Shown here: positions 14,648-25,330 of the stretch, one piece after another
How positions within the stretch are numbered: position 1 is the stretch's first letter
Layout of the letters: the number at the start of each line of letters is the position of its first letter
NCBI RefSeq assembly: GCF_030867145.1
Contig: NC_134427.1
Coordinates: 15,213,001 to 15,277,000 of the forward strand
DNA: 64,000 nucleotides
Origin: Opisthocomus hoazin
Lineage: Eukaryota; Chordata; Aves; Opisthocomiformes; Opisthocomidae
Reading direction: 5' to 3'
Translations under genes and position numbers: made by a program
The notes under the pieces: model-generated
Database searches by the model: none
What the model was told of the DNA's origin: nothing
Seen by the model: the letters and a program-made list of their open reading frames with translations, nothing else

Positions 14648-14713
14648 CAGATGTAAAGATTCCCACCGACTTTAATGGCTTTAAAATGGCTTCAGTAGCT
14701 TTACATCAGGCCC
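14648..14713. repeat. Small hairpin repeat, old amniote type (tentative)
   Basis: A perfect 9-bp inverted repeat, 'gatgtaaag' at 14,650-14,658 and 'ctttacatc' at 14,699-14,707, encloses 'actttaatggcttt' and 'aaatggcttcagt' and is followed by 'aggccct'. This arrangement (a short palindrome around 'cttcaatgg' ending in 'caggccc') is one I know as recurrent in bird and reptile genomes. It is probably a decayed non-autonomous element. I do not assert the family name. Confidence 0.4.
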
Positions 14714-17700
14714 TCAGAGAGCTTCTACTTGCTAATGTTTGTAGAAACAGGAGGAAATTTTAAACTTGTTGTATCAGCCAGTGCACAACAGTAAGACTCT
14801 GGAAATCCTGTAGGTATCGGAGTTTGAAACTTCAGTATGGAAAACGCTGTTTGCAGTATTTCAGCTCTCTGTGAACACTAGGAATGAGGAGGTGCAACGC
14901 TGACATAACCGGGGAGCCAGCTGACACAGGAGCTGATGCTAAATAGAAGCTCATATTTTGCAACCTTTCTGCAAATTGCTGTAGGGTCCCTACTTCTTAA
15001 CACCCTGCCTTGGTGTTCTCATGTCTCTCTTCCACGGATTTCTTTTTCACCTTTTTAGTTAATCACATTTTCTAAAGAAAACAGCAGTCAAAAATAGCTG
15101 TCCATTGAAACCATTAATCCTTTTTTTCATGCCTTCACAGGAGGCCATCAGATTATAAACATGAAGTTGGGAAAAAAATGAGTTTGATTATTTCTTAATC
15201 AGGGGGAAAAATAGCTGGGGTTTCTTTTTTTGCTATTGATGTTACCCTTTTCAAAAGTACACACATAGCAGGAGTTTTAAAGTTTCAGCTTTTAAAGTCT
15301 GTTGTCTTGCATTCCAGTACTGATCCTTGCAGTATTGTCTCTTGGTTGGCTGCCCTTTCATTTCTCTTCAATTACAGCTCTCTCAAAAGCTGTATAGAAA
15401 AAGATGCAAAAGAATAACACAGGCCATTATTCTAGGCTTTCAGTGATGATAGACTCCAATATAGCAGAAATTCAAATAATGACCGAACGATCGCTTCCCT
15501 CAGAAGTTGTTCTAACAAAACATCACCAACAAAATTCATGGCGTTGGTTAATGTTCAATTGTAACACTTTATGGGATGATATGGAATCACTTTTTGTTCA
15601 AAACCAGAATTACCTCATGGTTCTGTTAGCTATATTAAATCTTCATTAGTCCAAAAATGAGACTGAAATCAGGCCATTCATACAGTGACATCTGCTGAGC
15701 TTGCAGATGAATAAAACTTTGTGCTTCTCCCCTACATTCAGTGGGCTGGCAAACAAATAATTATTTTCTGTTTCGATTTTGCTCATAGAAAGCCACCAAA
15801 TCTTGGTACAAATACATGCAATACTAAATCTCTCATTGTCTCTAACCGGAGCTGTGGCTGGGTCCATCTATATGCGAGTTGTTAAGTCTGCCCTGAAAAA
15901 AGCTGCCCAGTAACCCTGTTAGTATGCCAGCAGTCATAAATGTGGCCTATTTTATGGGGCGTGCTGGAAAACTACTTGTGCTAGGGAAAAAGTTACTGAC
16001 AGAAGCAGCCGCTGTCCCCAGGATGAGAAAGCAGGCACGTCCATTAGCAATTCCTTTGTCAGGAGAAGGAGCAGCTTATCTTCATAGTGCAGCCAAGGGA
16101 AGTCTGAATTACTATCAGGAAAACAGGCAAGTAGTTACTACTATACACCGAGTGGGAGGAGAAGGAGAATGGGGAGCAGGTCGCTGGGACTCGCCTCTTC
16201 TGCAGGGAGAGGGGAGTTAGATAAAATGAAAACAGGGCCAGTGTCAAAATGAGGATGTTTAATTAAGAGACAGCAATGGTGGAGTGAGCAGGGGCAGGAG
16301 AAAGGGGGACAGAAGATCACACGAGATACAGGAATTGTGGCAGGAAGTAACAAAGTCAAGAAGCTCGAGGGTTGTCTCCTAATTCCCTGTTTTTTTGACA
16401 AGGAGAAACGATTCTTCTGGGAAAGAATCTGTGCAATACTTAGGCAGTCGTGCTGGTAGGAGGTAGGAGCTGCAGGAGGAAAGTCTGGGAGGACTTCGTT
16501 GATCCCCAGCGAGGGGGGGGGGGCCTGTGGAAAGGGACATGGCTGTGGGAGGGGAGGAGAAGCTTTGCGTGAGGAACATTTCTGACATTCCAATGTAGGT
16601 GAAGAATAGTACGTCTTCATGGTGGGGACAGGCAGGTGGAGAGCCCCTTTTTCCCAAAGGCAAGGAATGGCTTCCATGAGCCCGTGTGCTGAAGCTGGTG
16701 AGATGAGGGATGCGAAGGAAAAAGGGCTTTTGCTCTGGGCCTCCGGGCTGAAGCACACACAGCGCAGAGTGTTTAAAAAGCTTCTGCCAGGCTCTGCTCA
16801 CATCTTTCATTTTAAAACAATGAATACAGTTATTCCTAATTTATGGTAGGATTTTCAGAGCTGGCAGATCACCAACATCGTTTCTTCTCTCCTTGGATTA
16901 ACCCAGCCAGCTCTCTCTGCGTTTCCCTGAGATGCTGCTGCCAGTGTTGTTGTTTTGAATCCTGCAGCACCAGCTAAGTCAATCAATCACCACAATCAGT
17001 GCTGGCACTGAGACACAAAATCGAATGGAAAAATCCCCCGTCAGTAGCCCAGCGAAGGGCTGGGTGGCACTGCGACGCGAAGAGCAGAAGCATCTGCCGG
17101 GGGCTGCAGCCGCTCCCGCTCCCTGCTGCGGGCCTGCGTGTGCGGGCACATGTGTTGTGGCTTTTCTCTTTCCTGCTACGAGTTTGAGAAACTTGACCCG
17201 ATACGCTAGAAAAATCGTCTATTTAAACAACAAAATATCTAATGCATCCTCTTTATGCCTTAAATCCAGTCCAGGCTAGAATGGGGGAAGGGTTTGGGAT
17301 GAAATAATTAGTTTAACATATTCTTAATAGATGTTTTATTAGCATGTAACTAAGTGTTATTAGTTGAATAAAATACATTGTGTAACAGTACACAACTCCT
17401 TTACAACTGCCACCCTAAGAAATATATCAGTGCTGGTACAGGAGGGGAACGCAAGAATGCCTGTACACTTTTCCTTTCCACTTACCAGCAGACAAGCTCT
17501 GCCTTGCCTTCTGGTCCCGCCCAGTTTTATTATTATTATTACAGCAGTGTCAGCTCACACTCTGTAAGTTCAGATACCTTCACTTTCTCACTCACTGGCT
17601 CTCTGCAGCTCTGTGGCTTCAGCGGGCAGAGAGAGAAAGGTTTGTCTGGGACTCCTGTGGGCGGTAGGAACGTAAATATAGTTGTGACTGAAAAAGTGAT

Positions 17701-18419
17701 CGAGATTCTAGCAACAGTTTTAATGGAAAGATTCAACAACTGTACTGTCCAGTATGTTCTGCATGTGGCTGGGTCTGGGTTTAAATGCCTTTGCTACAGG
17801 GATAAACCCTTGGCTAGCGGCCAGCGGTGCAGTGTCTCCACGTCGCTTGTGCATTACCTATGGACAGCGCAGACGCTCCTGAGCTGGGCGGGAGCCGCAG
17901 AGGGTAGGACATGGTCTGCGATGTGAGACTTTAACCTGGGCTTCAGCATTTCTGGATGCTGGTGACAGTGTTTGGTACTTTCTGTTTGCCTCTGAAATTA
18001 ATTCTTAGCTAGAACACAGTGTGCGGGTCACGTTTTCTCCCGGCAGTTAAATCTCCTCTGGAACTGTGGAGCAGAGCTACGCATCGAGTGAAGCCCCTCT
18101 GTGACCTTCAGAAGCACCTCCAGGCCACGGGCCCAAGCAGCACGTGGTAAAAACTTGGACAGTTGTGCTGCAGCTTCGCAGGGAAAAGGCTGCCAGTTTA
18201 GCCCCCAGCTCAGTGAAGCGCTGAAACGTTTGCTCAGGTGCAGAACTGCCTGCCGGAGGGATCGCCTCTCGGCTGACGTGCGCTGCTGGGACTGCGGCTC
18301 GGTCGGAGGGCTGGGGTGGGCACTGAGGTGGTCTTGTGCCATGCCAGCGCCCAGGCAAGGCTTCCATTTTGCCAGGGTGAATTATCCTTTGAAACTCGAG
18401 CAAAAATAGTCCTAGTGAA

Positions 18420-20765
18420 GTGGATTTTGAGAGGTCATCCAAGTCCGTCTGCAACTTTCAAAGCAGAATTTCTGAGAAGTGCAAGTCTTGCATACTCTTG
18501 AAAGCTTCCAAGGAGGTAGGCTCTGCCACCTCCCCAGGCCATCTTTTCCAGCGCTTAACTAGCCTTATTATTGCCAAGTGTTTCCTAATGTTTAACCTAA
18601 ATTTCCTGTGCTCCTGTTTAACCCAGTGCTTCTTATCCTACCCACAGAGGAGAAGGCAGACTACTTACTCCTTTCCTCTTTCTGTGTGGATGCATTACAT
18701 AGTCGTCCTTCTCAGCCTTTTCTGCAGCCCATAGGAGAACCTCCTTCCCAGTTCTCCCTGCAGCTTGTGTTTCCTAGACCTCTGGTTGCTCTCAGTGATC
18801 TCTGCTAGATCTTTTTTGTTTGGTATCTCTTTCTGAAGCCAAAATGTGTCACCCCAAATTGGATACACTGCTCCAGCCATCACAATCGCATTGGATTCTA
18901 GGTAAACATCCTCAGACGAGCCTGCTATCACCCATGTGGCCCCGCTCAGTTTTACCGTATGCAGAAAGTAAGTCACTCTGTTCTAACAAACAAGACTGCA
19001 GTAGAAGTATTTCACAGAAGCAAATCCAGGGCAGATGCCTGCAGAAATGTACTTAACATCCTTCCAGTTTGACAGAGAATTTTGTAGGTGGAGGGAGACC
19101 ATATTTTTCCTAGCTCACTTATGACCATGAGGAGGCTGATACTGGAAAGCTTTAATAAAGTTGAGATTTATCTACTGCTTCTCCCCTATTCCCACTGAAG
19201 AAAATTAAATTGGTTTAACAAATCTGTGTTTTTGACAGAGCCATGCTAGCTGTTACTCATCTCCTTGTTATTTCCTGAGTGGTTACAAATAATTTGATTG
19301 TTTCCGTATTTTTCCAAAAACTGACCTTCACTCACTGCTCTTTAATTCCCCATTACAATCTTTTCCCTCCCTGTAAGGAAACGCACTGCATGCCATTTTT
19401 CTGTCTTCTGGGTATTCACCCATCTTACATAAGCGCTCAGAGATAAATCACTAATGGCTCTGAGATTGCTTCAGACAGTCCAGGAGGATACCTTAGGACG
19501 AATTGTATCTGACCCAGCCAATTTGAAAGATCTAATTTATCTAAGTACTGTTTAATCTGTTCATTCCTTGTTTTCTCTTGTGTTTCCACCCCTTTGTCAC
19601 TAGTGCTGTTTCCTGCCTGATCTCGTCTGACCTTTTTGGTAAAGATTGCAGCAAAAAGCTTTAAGCACTCAACCTTTTCAGCATCACCTGTCAATAACTT
19701 TCCCTGTCTTGTTCAACAGCGGGCCAACCCTTTTTTCTCATCTTCCTCTTATTATGAAGTATGTTTGCAGCATGTTTTCTTGTTATCGTTTCTGCACCGA
19801 TGTGTTTGCTGTTCTCACTTGACCTTCCTGATTCGGGCCCTACGTTCCCTTTCTCTTTTGCTTTCAACCTGGTCTTCAGTAATCTGAACTAGGTTCAACT
19901 TTCTACGTGCTTCTGGTGTTTGGGGTCAGTGAGGAGTTCGTGATTTAGTTAAGGTGGTTTCTTACAATGCTTCTAATGGTTTTGCTGCCTTGGGATAATT
20001 TTTACTTGTGCCTTTAATAGAACTATTTTAAGGAACTGTCAACTACTCTGAGCTTGTTCCCCATGAGATATTAATTACCAATTCTCTGAGTTTGTTCAAG
20101 CTGTCTTTCTTCAAGTCTGCTGTTCGTATTTTGCTGTTCTTTTTCCCTTTCAGGAGCAGTGAGTTTTCTCATTCTGTGATAACTATCACCCAAATTATCT
20201 TCTATTTTCATATTTCTAAACCTGTTTCTCCTGACTCTTAAAATCAAGAGTAAGGAGCCTTCCGTCAGTTGCTTCTCCAGCCTTGGTAGCAAGACACTGG
20301 CAGCATGAGGGCTGTGTCCTGTGGTGCCCCATGTCCCAGCAGGTATCTCCATCAGCCTCCCGGCTACACGCCTCCATCGTCTTCAAGCCCAATGCACTGT
20401 ATGTATGATTCATCTTGTTGCCCTCCAAAAGAAGTAACTCTGTCCATCTGTTCTTCGTGGCTCTACTCTCGACACCCCACACCCCCCCATCGTGACAGCA
20501 CCTGCCTTCATTCCCCCTGTAATTATTAGCTAGGGATTTTCAGCTGGGTCATCTCTTTCTACGTTTCACACCGTGGAGTGAATGTGTCTATGGACAGCAT
20601 TTCATCCCTCTTCTCCCTGAGCAAACTGTACTATCTGTATTAATATTCTAGTCATGTGAATTATCCCAACAAGTTTCTTGTGCCAATTAATTCATAATTT
20701 TCAGCACGTATTAAAACTTCCAAGTCCTCCTGTTTATTCCCCATATTTCTTGCATAAGTTCTTGT
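18420..20765 (-). mobile_element. Old CR1 LINE, endonuclease to 3' tail, core RT deleted
   Basis: Read on the minus strand, this is a decayed CR1 retrotransposon. At the 5' side (20,765 down to about 20,640) the translation reads ARNMGNKQEDLEVLIRAE, matching the conserved start of the CR1 endonuclease. Near 20,200 it gives KIEDNLGDSYHRM, the equivalent of the endonuclease 'LGxSDHEM' motif with the catalytic-type Asp changed to Tyr. At 19,437-19,694 it gives the linker 'AEKVECLKLFAAIFT' and 'LSEAISEPL' ahead of the reverse transcriptase. At about 18,880 it resumes at the '[14 protein letters not shown]' equivalent and continues to the 3' end near 18,420. Only about 0.5 kb separates points that lie about 1.3 kb apart in an intact element, so most of the RT core is gone. 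Numerous stops and frameshifts show it is long dead. Confidence 0.88.
19437..19694 (-). pseudogene. CR1 ORF2 fragment, endonuclease-RT linker
   Basis: This 85-codon open stretch lies inside the old CR1. It starts MTGDAEKVECLKLFAAIFT, corresponding to the CR1 'VTxDxEKAEVLNxFFASVFT' segment, and ends QFVLRYPPGLSEAISEPL, corresponding to the 'IHPRVLRELSEAIAEPL' segment just before the reverse transcriptase fingers. It is a chance-preserved window in a dead gene, with stops on both sides. In a live element ORF2 nicks DNA and reverse-transcribes CR1 RNA; this fragment has neither active site. Confidence 0.85.
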
Positions 20766-20789
20766 GATTACTTTTTGCGATTGCACCCA

Positions 20790-20935
20790 GCGTTTATCAG
20801 GAGTAACTCTGTGAAGTCAGCGGGTCGTGTTTCGCTGTTGTTTACATGAATGTCAATCTGAATGATTCTACTGACTGGCAAGAAGTTATTTCAGGTTCAG
20901 TTTCATGAGGGTGAAGGAAGAATTTGGCCCATTGA
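20790..20935. repeat. Fragment of an old amniote hairpin repeat (tentative)
   Basis: It contains 'caggagtaactctgtgaagtcag' in two parts and ends with 'gaatttggccc', phrases that recur in a diverged repeat of birds, turtles and crocodiles ('gagtaactccattgaagtcaatgg' type). It abuts the 5' end of the old CR1. Divergence is high, so the boundaries are approximate. Confidence 0.35.
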
Positions 20936-21670
20936 AAAGAATTCTGTGTGAAATAGGTCTAGGCCAGGAGGATTAAGCATGTTTCTCTAATTGCTAGATG
21001 TGTTATATTGTGTGTAATCAGTGTAGTGGCAATAAAATACGATTGCCACACCCAGAATATTTCATCACTAAGCTTTTTTGGATCCTATAATTGTCCTTCC
21101 CTTGTTACTGTGCTCACGTTAATAAGGTGCAGGGTTTTACATAATTGGGAAAACAAAATTAAGGAAAAAAAAGAAAAAAAGAACTGTAGATGAGCTATGC
21201 ATGCGAGCAGACTATACAATGTAGTTTGCGCTACAGCAAAGCAGCAGAACGTGAGGTAGAAAAAGTCAGCTTTTGAGGTTTTATTACTTTTTGCTTTGTG
21301 ATGACTGGCTTCGAGCCCACACATTTCTTGAATACACAATAGGGAGTTGGGCAAGACTGCAGAAATAAATTTTATTAACACACAATCACTTCAGCACCAG
21401 ACAGAATAATCTCCTTTAGTCTCCTCTAGCTGGCAGAGTCCTCTTTGTACCAGGTCAAGTCAATTACCAGTATAATGTACGACAGGTTTTATTTAAAAAG
21501 GGTTTAATTAAAGTTTTGTTGCAAAGCTCATACAAACTAACAATCTGTCATTTAGGGATATGTATTATCTAGAAATTGATTTTAACTTAGACACTAATTT
21601 ATAGACTGTCCCCTTTAATAAGTATAATTCCTCGGAAGATATTAAGGTCCTGCTGCCCCAAATAAATTCA

Positions 21671-21773
21671 GGTCCTGATTCAGCAAAACACATAATTACT
21701 AAGGACTTCAGTGAGGCCACTCAAGCGCTAAAAGCTGAAGGTGTGCTTCAGCTCTTCACTGAATTGGGGCCTT
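21671..21773. repeat. Old hairpin-forming amniote repeat
   Basis: The left arm begins 'ggtcctgattcagcaaaaca' and the right arm ends 'ttcactgaattggggcc'. Reversed and complemented, the right arm reads 'ggccccaattcagtgaa', so the ends form a diverged terminal inverted repeat about 17 bp long. The middle 'aaggacttcagtgaggcc' is the eroded hairpin tip. I know this layout ('tcctgattcagcaaagcacttaagc...') as an abundant ancient palindromic element of bird and reptile genomes, probably a non-autonomous DNA element. I do not assert a family name. Confidence 0.55.
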
Positions 21774-22304
21774 GCTGTAGAACCACTGCCTTGATTACAC
21801 ACGTTGTTCAGTTCAGCCACGTCTTTACTGAGAAAGATCTTTAGAAGAATTAGTGTTCTCTTTAAAACATCTCATACAGGCCATTAACGATGGAAACATG
21901 CCCTTCTGCTAGATCTAGATGGCTTTTTACTAGTCCTGGCATCTTCTCGGTTCTTAGATCTAAATACAATGATTTACCTTTGTTACCTGTGTAAATATTT
22001 TCCCTGCTAATCCTTTTTTTTTCTCTCTCTCCACAAGAGAGCAGAGGCTGCCTCCCCAGCAGATGTAGCTAAGCATAGCTGCATTAACTTAAATGGAGCT
22101 GTGTCATGTTCTGCCAATGGAGGATTGCACCCCAAAAGTTTATTTAAGTAGACTTTCTTAATGAAAGCTAGCTATGTTATTCTACTGATTGCTAACTACA
22201 AACTGTCACCTTATTCTAATCCCTATAGAATAACAATACCCCCAAAGGCTGAAGAATATCTCACATTTCAGGGTAACGTAGCTCATCATTATATATGACT
22301 TTTT

Positions 22305-22320
22305 TATTATTATTATTATT
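22305..22320. repeat. (ATT)n microsatellite
   Basis: Five trinucleotide units plus one base. A similar shorter ATT run occurs near 17,527-17,541. Simple repeat; nothing else is attached to it. Confidence 0.85.
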
Positions 22321-25089
22321 CACAAGCTATACAATTTAGAACAAGACATGGGGTATAGAAAGGATTTCTGTGTAGACGAGATCCAAAGCATTTTCCTGGC
22401 TCTCTCCTGGGCAGCGTGGTTACGTTGCATCAAAACCTCTGGATAATGAATTTGCTCGGTGGCCAGGGAGGCAGGCAAACCGGGCTCTGTAATCGGAGCC
22501 ACCGCAGAACTTGCTACACGTTCGCGGCGTGTGCAGGGGCCAGGCACGGTGGGCCCTGCTGGGGCAGCCGAAAAGGTGGGCGAGATGCTCTCCCGGTGCC
22601 GTGCGCAGCCCTGGGAAAGACCCAGCGGCACCCGCTCCATCAGCTTGCAGCCGTGAACCCGCAGCAACGGCCGGAGACACCAAGCAGCCTCCGCAGGCAG
22701 CTGTCTTCTCTCCACAGCGTATTTGGGAAAGTTGGGCCTTTGTGTTGTAGTGTTTATTACCAAAGCAAAGCCCCCTCATTTTTTATTTTTACTTTTTAAG
22801 TCTTTGAGACACATGGAACAGCGGGCCAGAATTTGCTTTGATTAATCTTCAATCTGGTTCTACTGTGTTCTTCCCCACGGTATAAATCTCAACTGCAGCT
22901 GGTAGGGGGTTGTAGGCTTTAAAAAAAAAAAAAGTCTCAGCACCAAAACAGTAGCAAGCTTGTGTTGCCTACTATTCTAAGTCTAAATAGTCTGAAAACC
23001 GAAATATAATTCAAATACTACTTTTTATGCCCCCTTCTGCCTGAGCCCAGCAGAGATGCGGCAGGGAAGGCAGGTGTGCATTTGAAATGTGTGACAAAAG
23101 AATAAAGTGGGACGCAAGCAGAGGGAGGGGGAAACAAGTGAATTCAGAAGACCTGTAGAAAGGAATAGAGAAAAACTTGAACAGAGAAATAAATTCTGTG
23201 GGACAAGTCCTCCACTGATGGCTGCTGTCACAGACTCCCCAGTTTCAGTGAGGCCGCGGAGCTCTAAGCTGCTCGGGCTGTTTCATCTCGATGGCCGTCC
23301 TGGTGTCAGCAGAGCTGTTGGGTGGGGATGCCTGGCCCTAACACACACCACAGCCTGCCTGCTAGCTAGAAGAACAGGCTCGCTTGTTTAAAATTGAATC
23401 TGTTTTTGAGCTTATGTTTGCAACAGAGAGGCGTAAGAAATGAAATAGTTCGCAAAAAAATCTTCAGCAATCGACAGATTCTCGAACTAAACTCTTTTGC
23501 CCAGGATTAATGCGTAGTCATCTTGCAAGTTAAATACCTGCCAGCCATAGCATATTTTACAAAACCCGAAAGTGCCTACGATTTGCTCTGCAAGCACAGA
23601 CCAGGGCTTGGGGTTCTGCTGGAATAACTGTCGGGCTCTCAGGGGTGCTGGGGGGCACGAGGCACGGCCTGGGCTGGTAACGGAGCTTACGAGGCTGGTG
23701 GACGTCTGACCCGCGCAGTTAAGCAGAAATATTTTCACTGACTGGATTTCTTCTTGGCCAGTCGAGAAGCATGGGGTGTTTTTTACTTGCCATTTTACAA
23801 GTCTACGTCTATGTGTGACGGTGTTGTTCCCAGCACATCGGATTAAGGGAGAGACAGGTGTTGAAGGACTCGCGTGCTGTTTCCCTGGCCGCGTGTGCAC
23901 ACACGCACGGCTGCGTGCTGGATGTGTCCGAGCGGCCGTGTTGGTGTGCAAAGCCTCACGGCGCGCGCGGTGAGGTGGACGGAGGTGACGGAGGTGGAGG
24001 CTGGTGACACGTGGCAGCGGGAGAGGCAGGCAGGGCACCAGGGCTTCGCTGCTGCCTGGCGTTGCCAGCTGCTGAGCGCCGGCGGTGCCGGGTGACTAAG
24101 CCCGCAGGTACACGGTGAACTTGTGAGGTCCCACAGTCTTCACAAAGACACTCGCAGGTTTAAAGTGAAGTGTGGTTTTTAAAAGCGCAGTTGAGTTTGG
24201 GGCCAAATTGATCAGCGTTTTAAGAGTTCAGACCCAGAACTGTAAAGCAAAATAAACCCAGGCCTCCATGTGCAAGAGCCGAATGCTTTAGCCTGCTCTT
24301 TCATCCACCCTTTCCTTCCCTCCCCTCCAGAAACAGTCTCACCCAATTTTACTGTACTGTAATGGAAAATGGAGCCAGAACGCGCTTGGGCTTCCTTCAC
24401 CGATCTTTTTAGTGTCCAAATAGGTCCCACAGAGCTTCTCACAAAGTGATTTTGCTTCTCTCGGTCGAAGTACCCATGTGGGCTACAACACAAACAGCAT
24501 CAATCCTAAAAGACAAAGTACAGCAAGAGAAAGAGTTGCAATGAGAATTGAAATATCTGCAAATTAATTTAGCTAGCATCCACCGTCCTTTTTAACAGTT
24601 GGAGTGATCTTCCTCTGGAAAAAAAAATAAATGAAGGTCAACACACAAACTTCCTCTGCTTCCTGGAATTCTTACATATTTTCACTATGATAACATGATT
24701 TGTGTGTGTGTAAATGCAAGGGGAGAGGCGGCCGAGAGCTGGCGGAGAGCCCCCTCCCCCTCCAGTCCTGGGAGAATGCCTGAAGCATGAGCTCAGCCGT
24801 GCGGGCTCCGCGCATGGTGTCATACACTTCCACAAGCAAATTCGCAGTGACATGAAGAAAAGAAGATCTGGGGCCCTAGTCTCTGAAGTGTTCACAGTGT
24901 CCACGAGACAGCTCCAACATCAAGGGCTGTTTATTTGTTGAATTATCAAATTGTTTCCCGTGGAAGGGGTTGAAAATATCGGAGCAGTCCCGGGGTTTTC
25001 TTTGGTACGTTCACAAAAGCGTGTTTTCTTCTATGTTAGTTTTCTCTGACAGAAACCCAGGTCCTTGCATTTCTGCGTCTCCCCCCTCC

Positions 25090-25330
25090 TCCCTCATATA
25101 TAAATACCCTTGAAGAAAAAAGGTGGCCCACAATTAGCCATTAATTAAGTCTTTTACAGGTTTGAAATAAATACTTGATGAAAGCTTAGGAAGAGGATCT
25201 CGGCACAAAGCCTGTCTGTACAACATGGTGTGCTTCTGAGAAACAGAATTTAAATGATTTGCATATGGCCACCTAAATATTTAATGGTTTTGCAGTTTAA
25301 GAAAGCAGGCTTAAAACTGCGCTGTGCAGT
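25090..25330. promoter_or_regulatory. Candidate regulatory block (homeodomain, octamer and TATA-like motifs)
   Basis: This block contains a TATA-like stretch (TATATAAATA, about 25,096-25,106), homeodomain-type ATTA/TAATTA sites around 25,131-25,148, and a perfect POU octamer ATTTGCAT (25,257-25,264) overlapping the E-box CATATG (25,262-25,267). No repeat is recognisable in it. The mix resembles conserved enhancers of developmental genes, but single motifs of this kind arise often by chance in AT-rich DNA. No conservation data are available here, so this is a guess from motif content only. Confidence 0.2.

Larger units (their letters stand above)
1..18419. other. Long non-coding stretch, no gene recognised
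   Basis: I see no recognisable protein or RNA gene here. Open frames are short and overlap on both strands. The longest, 16,141-16,758 on the minus strand (205 codons), is proline-, serine- and leucine-rich because the plus strand is purine-rich, and shows no domain. A plus-strand frame at 17,378-17,926 (182 codons) also shows none. A GC-rich patch lies around 6,280-7,240. The rest is AT-rich unique sequence with homopolymers, a 54-bp degenerate tandem repeat and a few old repeat fragments listed separately. If the gene proposed at 39.1 kb is real, this is upstream intergenic DNA. Confidence 0.7.

Noticed and set aside
16141..16758. 205-codon minus-strand open frame
   Set aside because: Proline/serine/leucine-rich because the plus strand is purine-rich; no motif, no splice context and no homology I recognise.
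17378..17926. 182-codon plus-strand open frame
   Set aside because: No recognisable domain; unremarkable composition; a single long frame in 18 kb of non-coding DNA is expected by chance.
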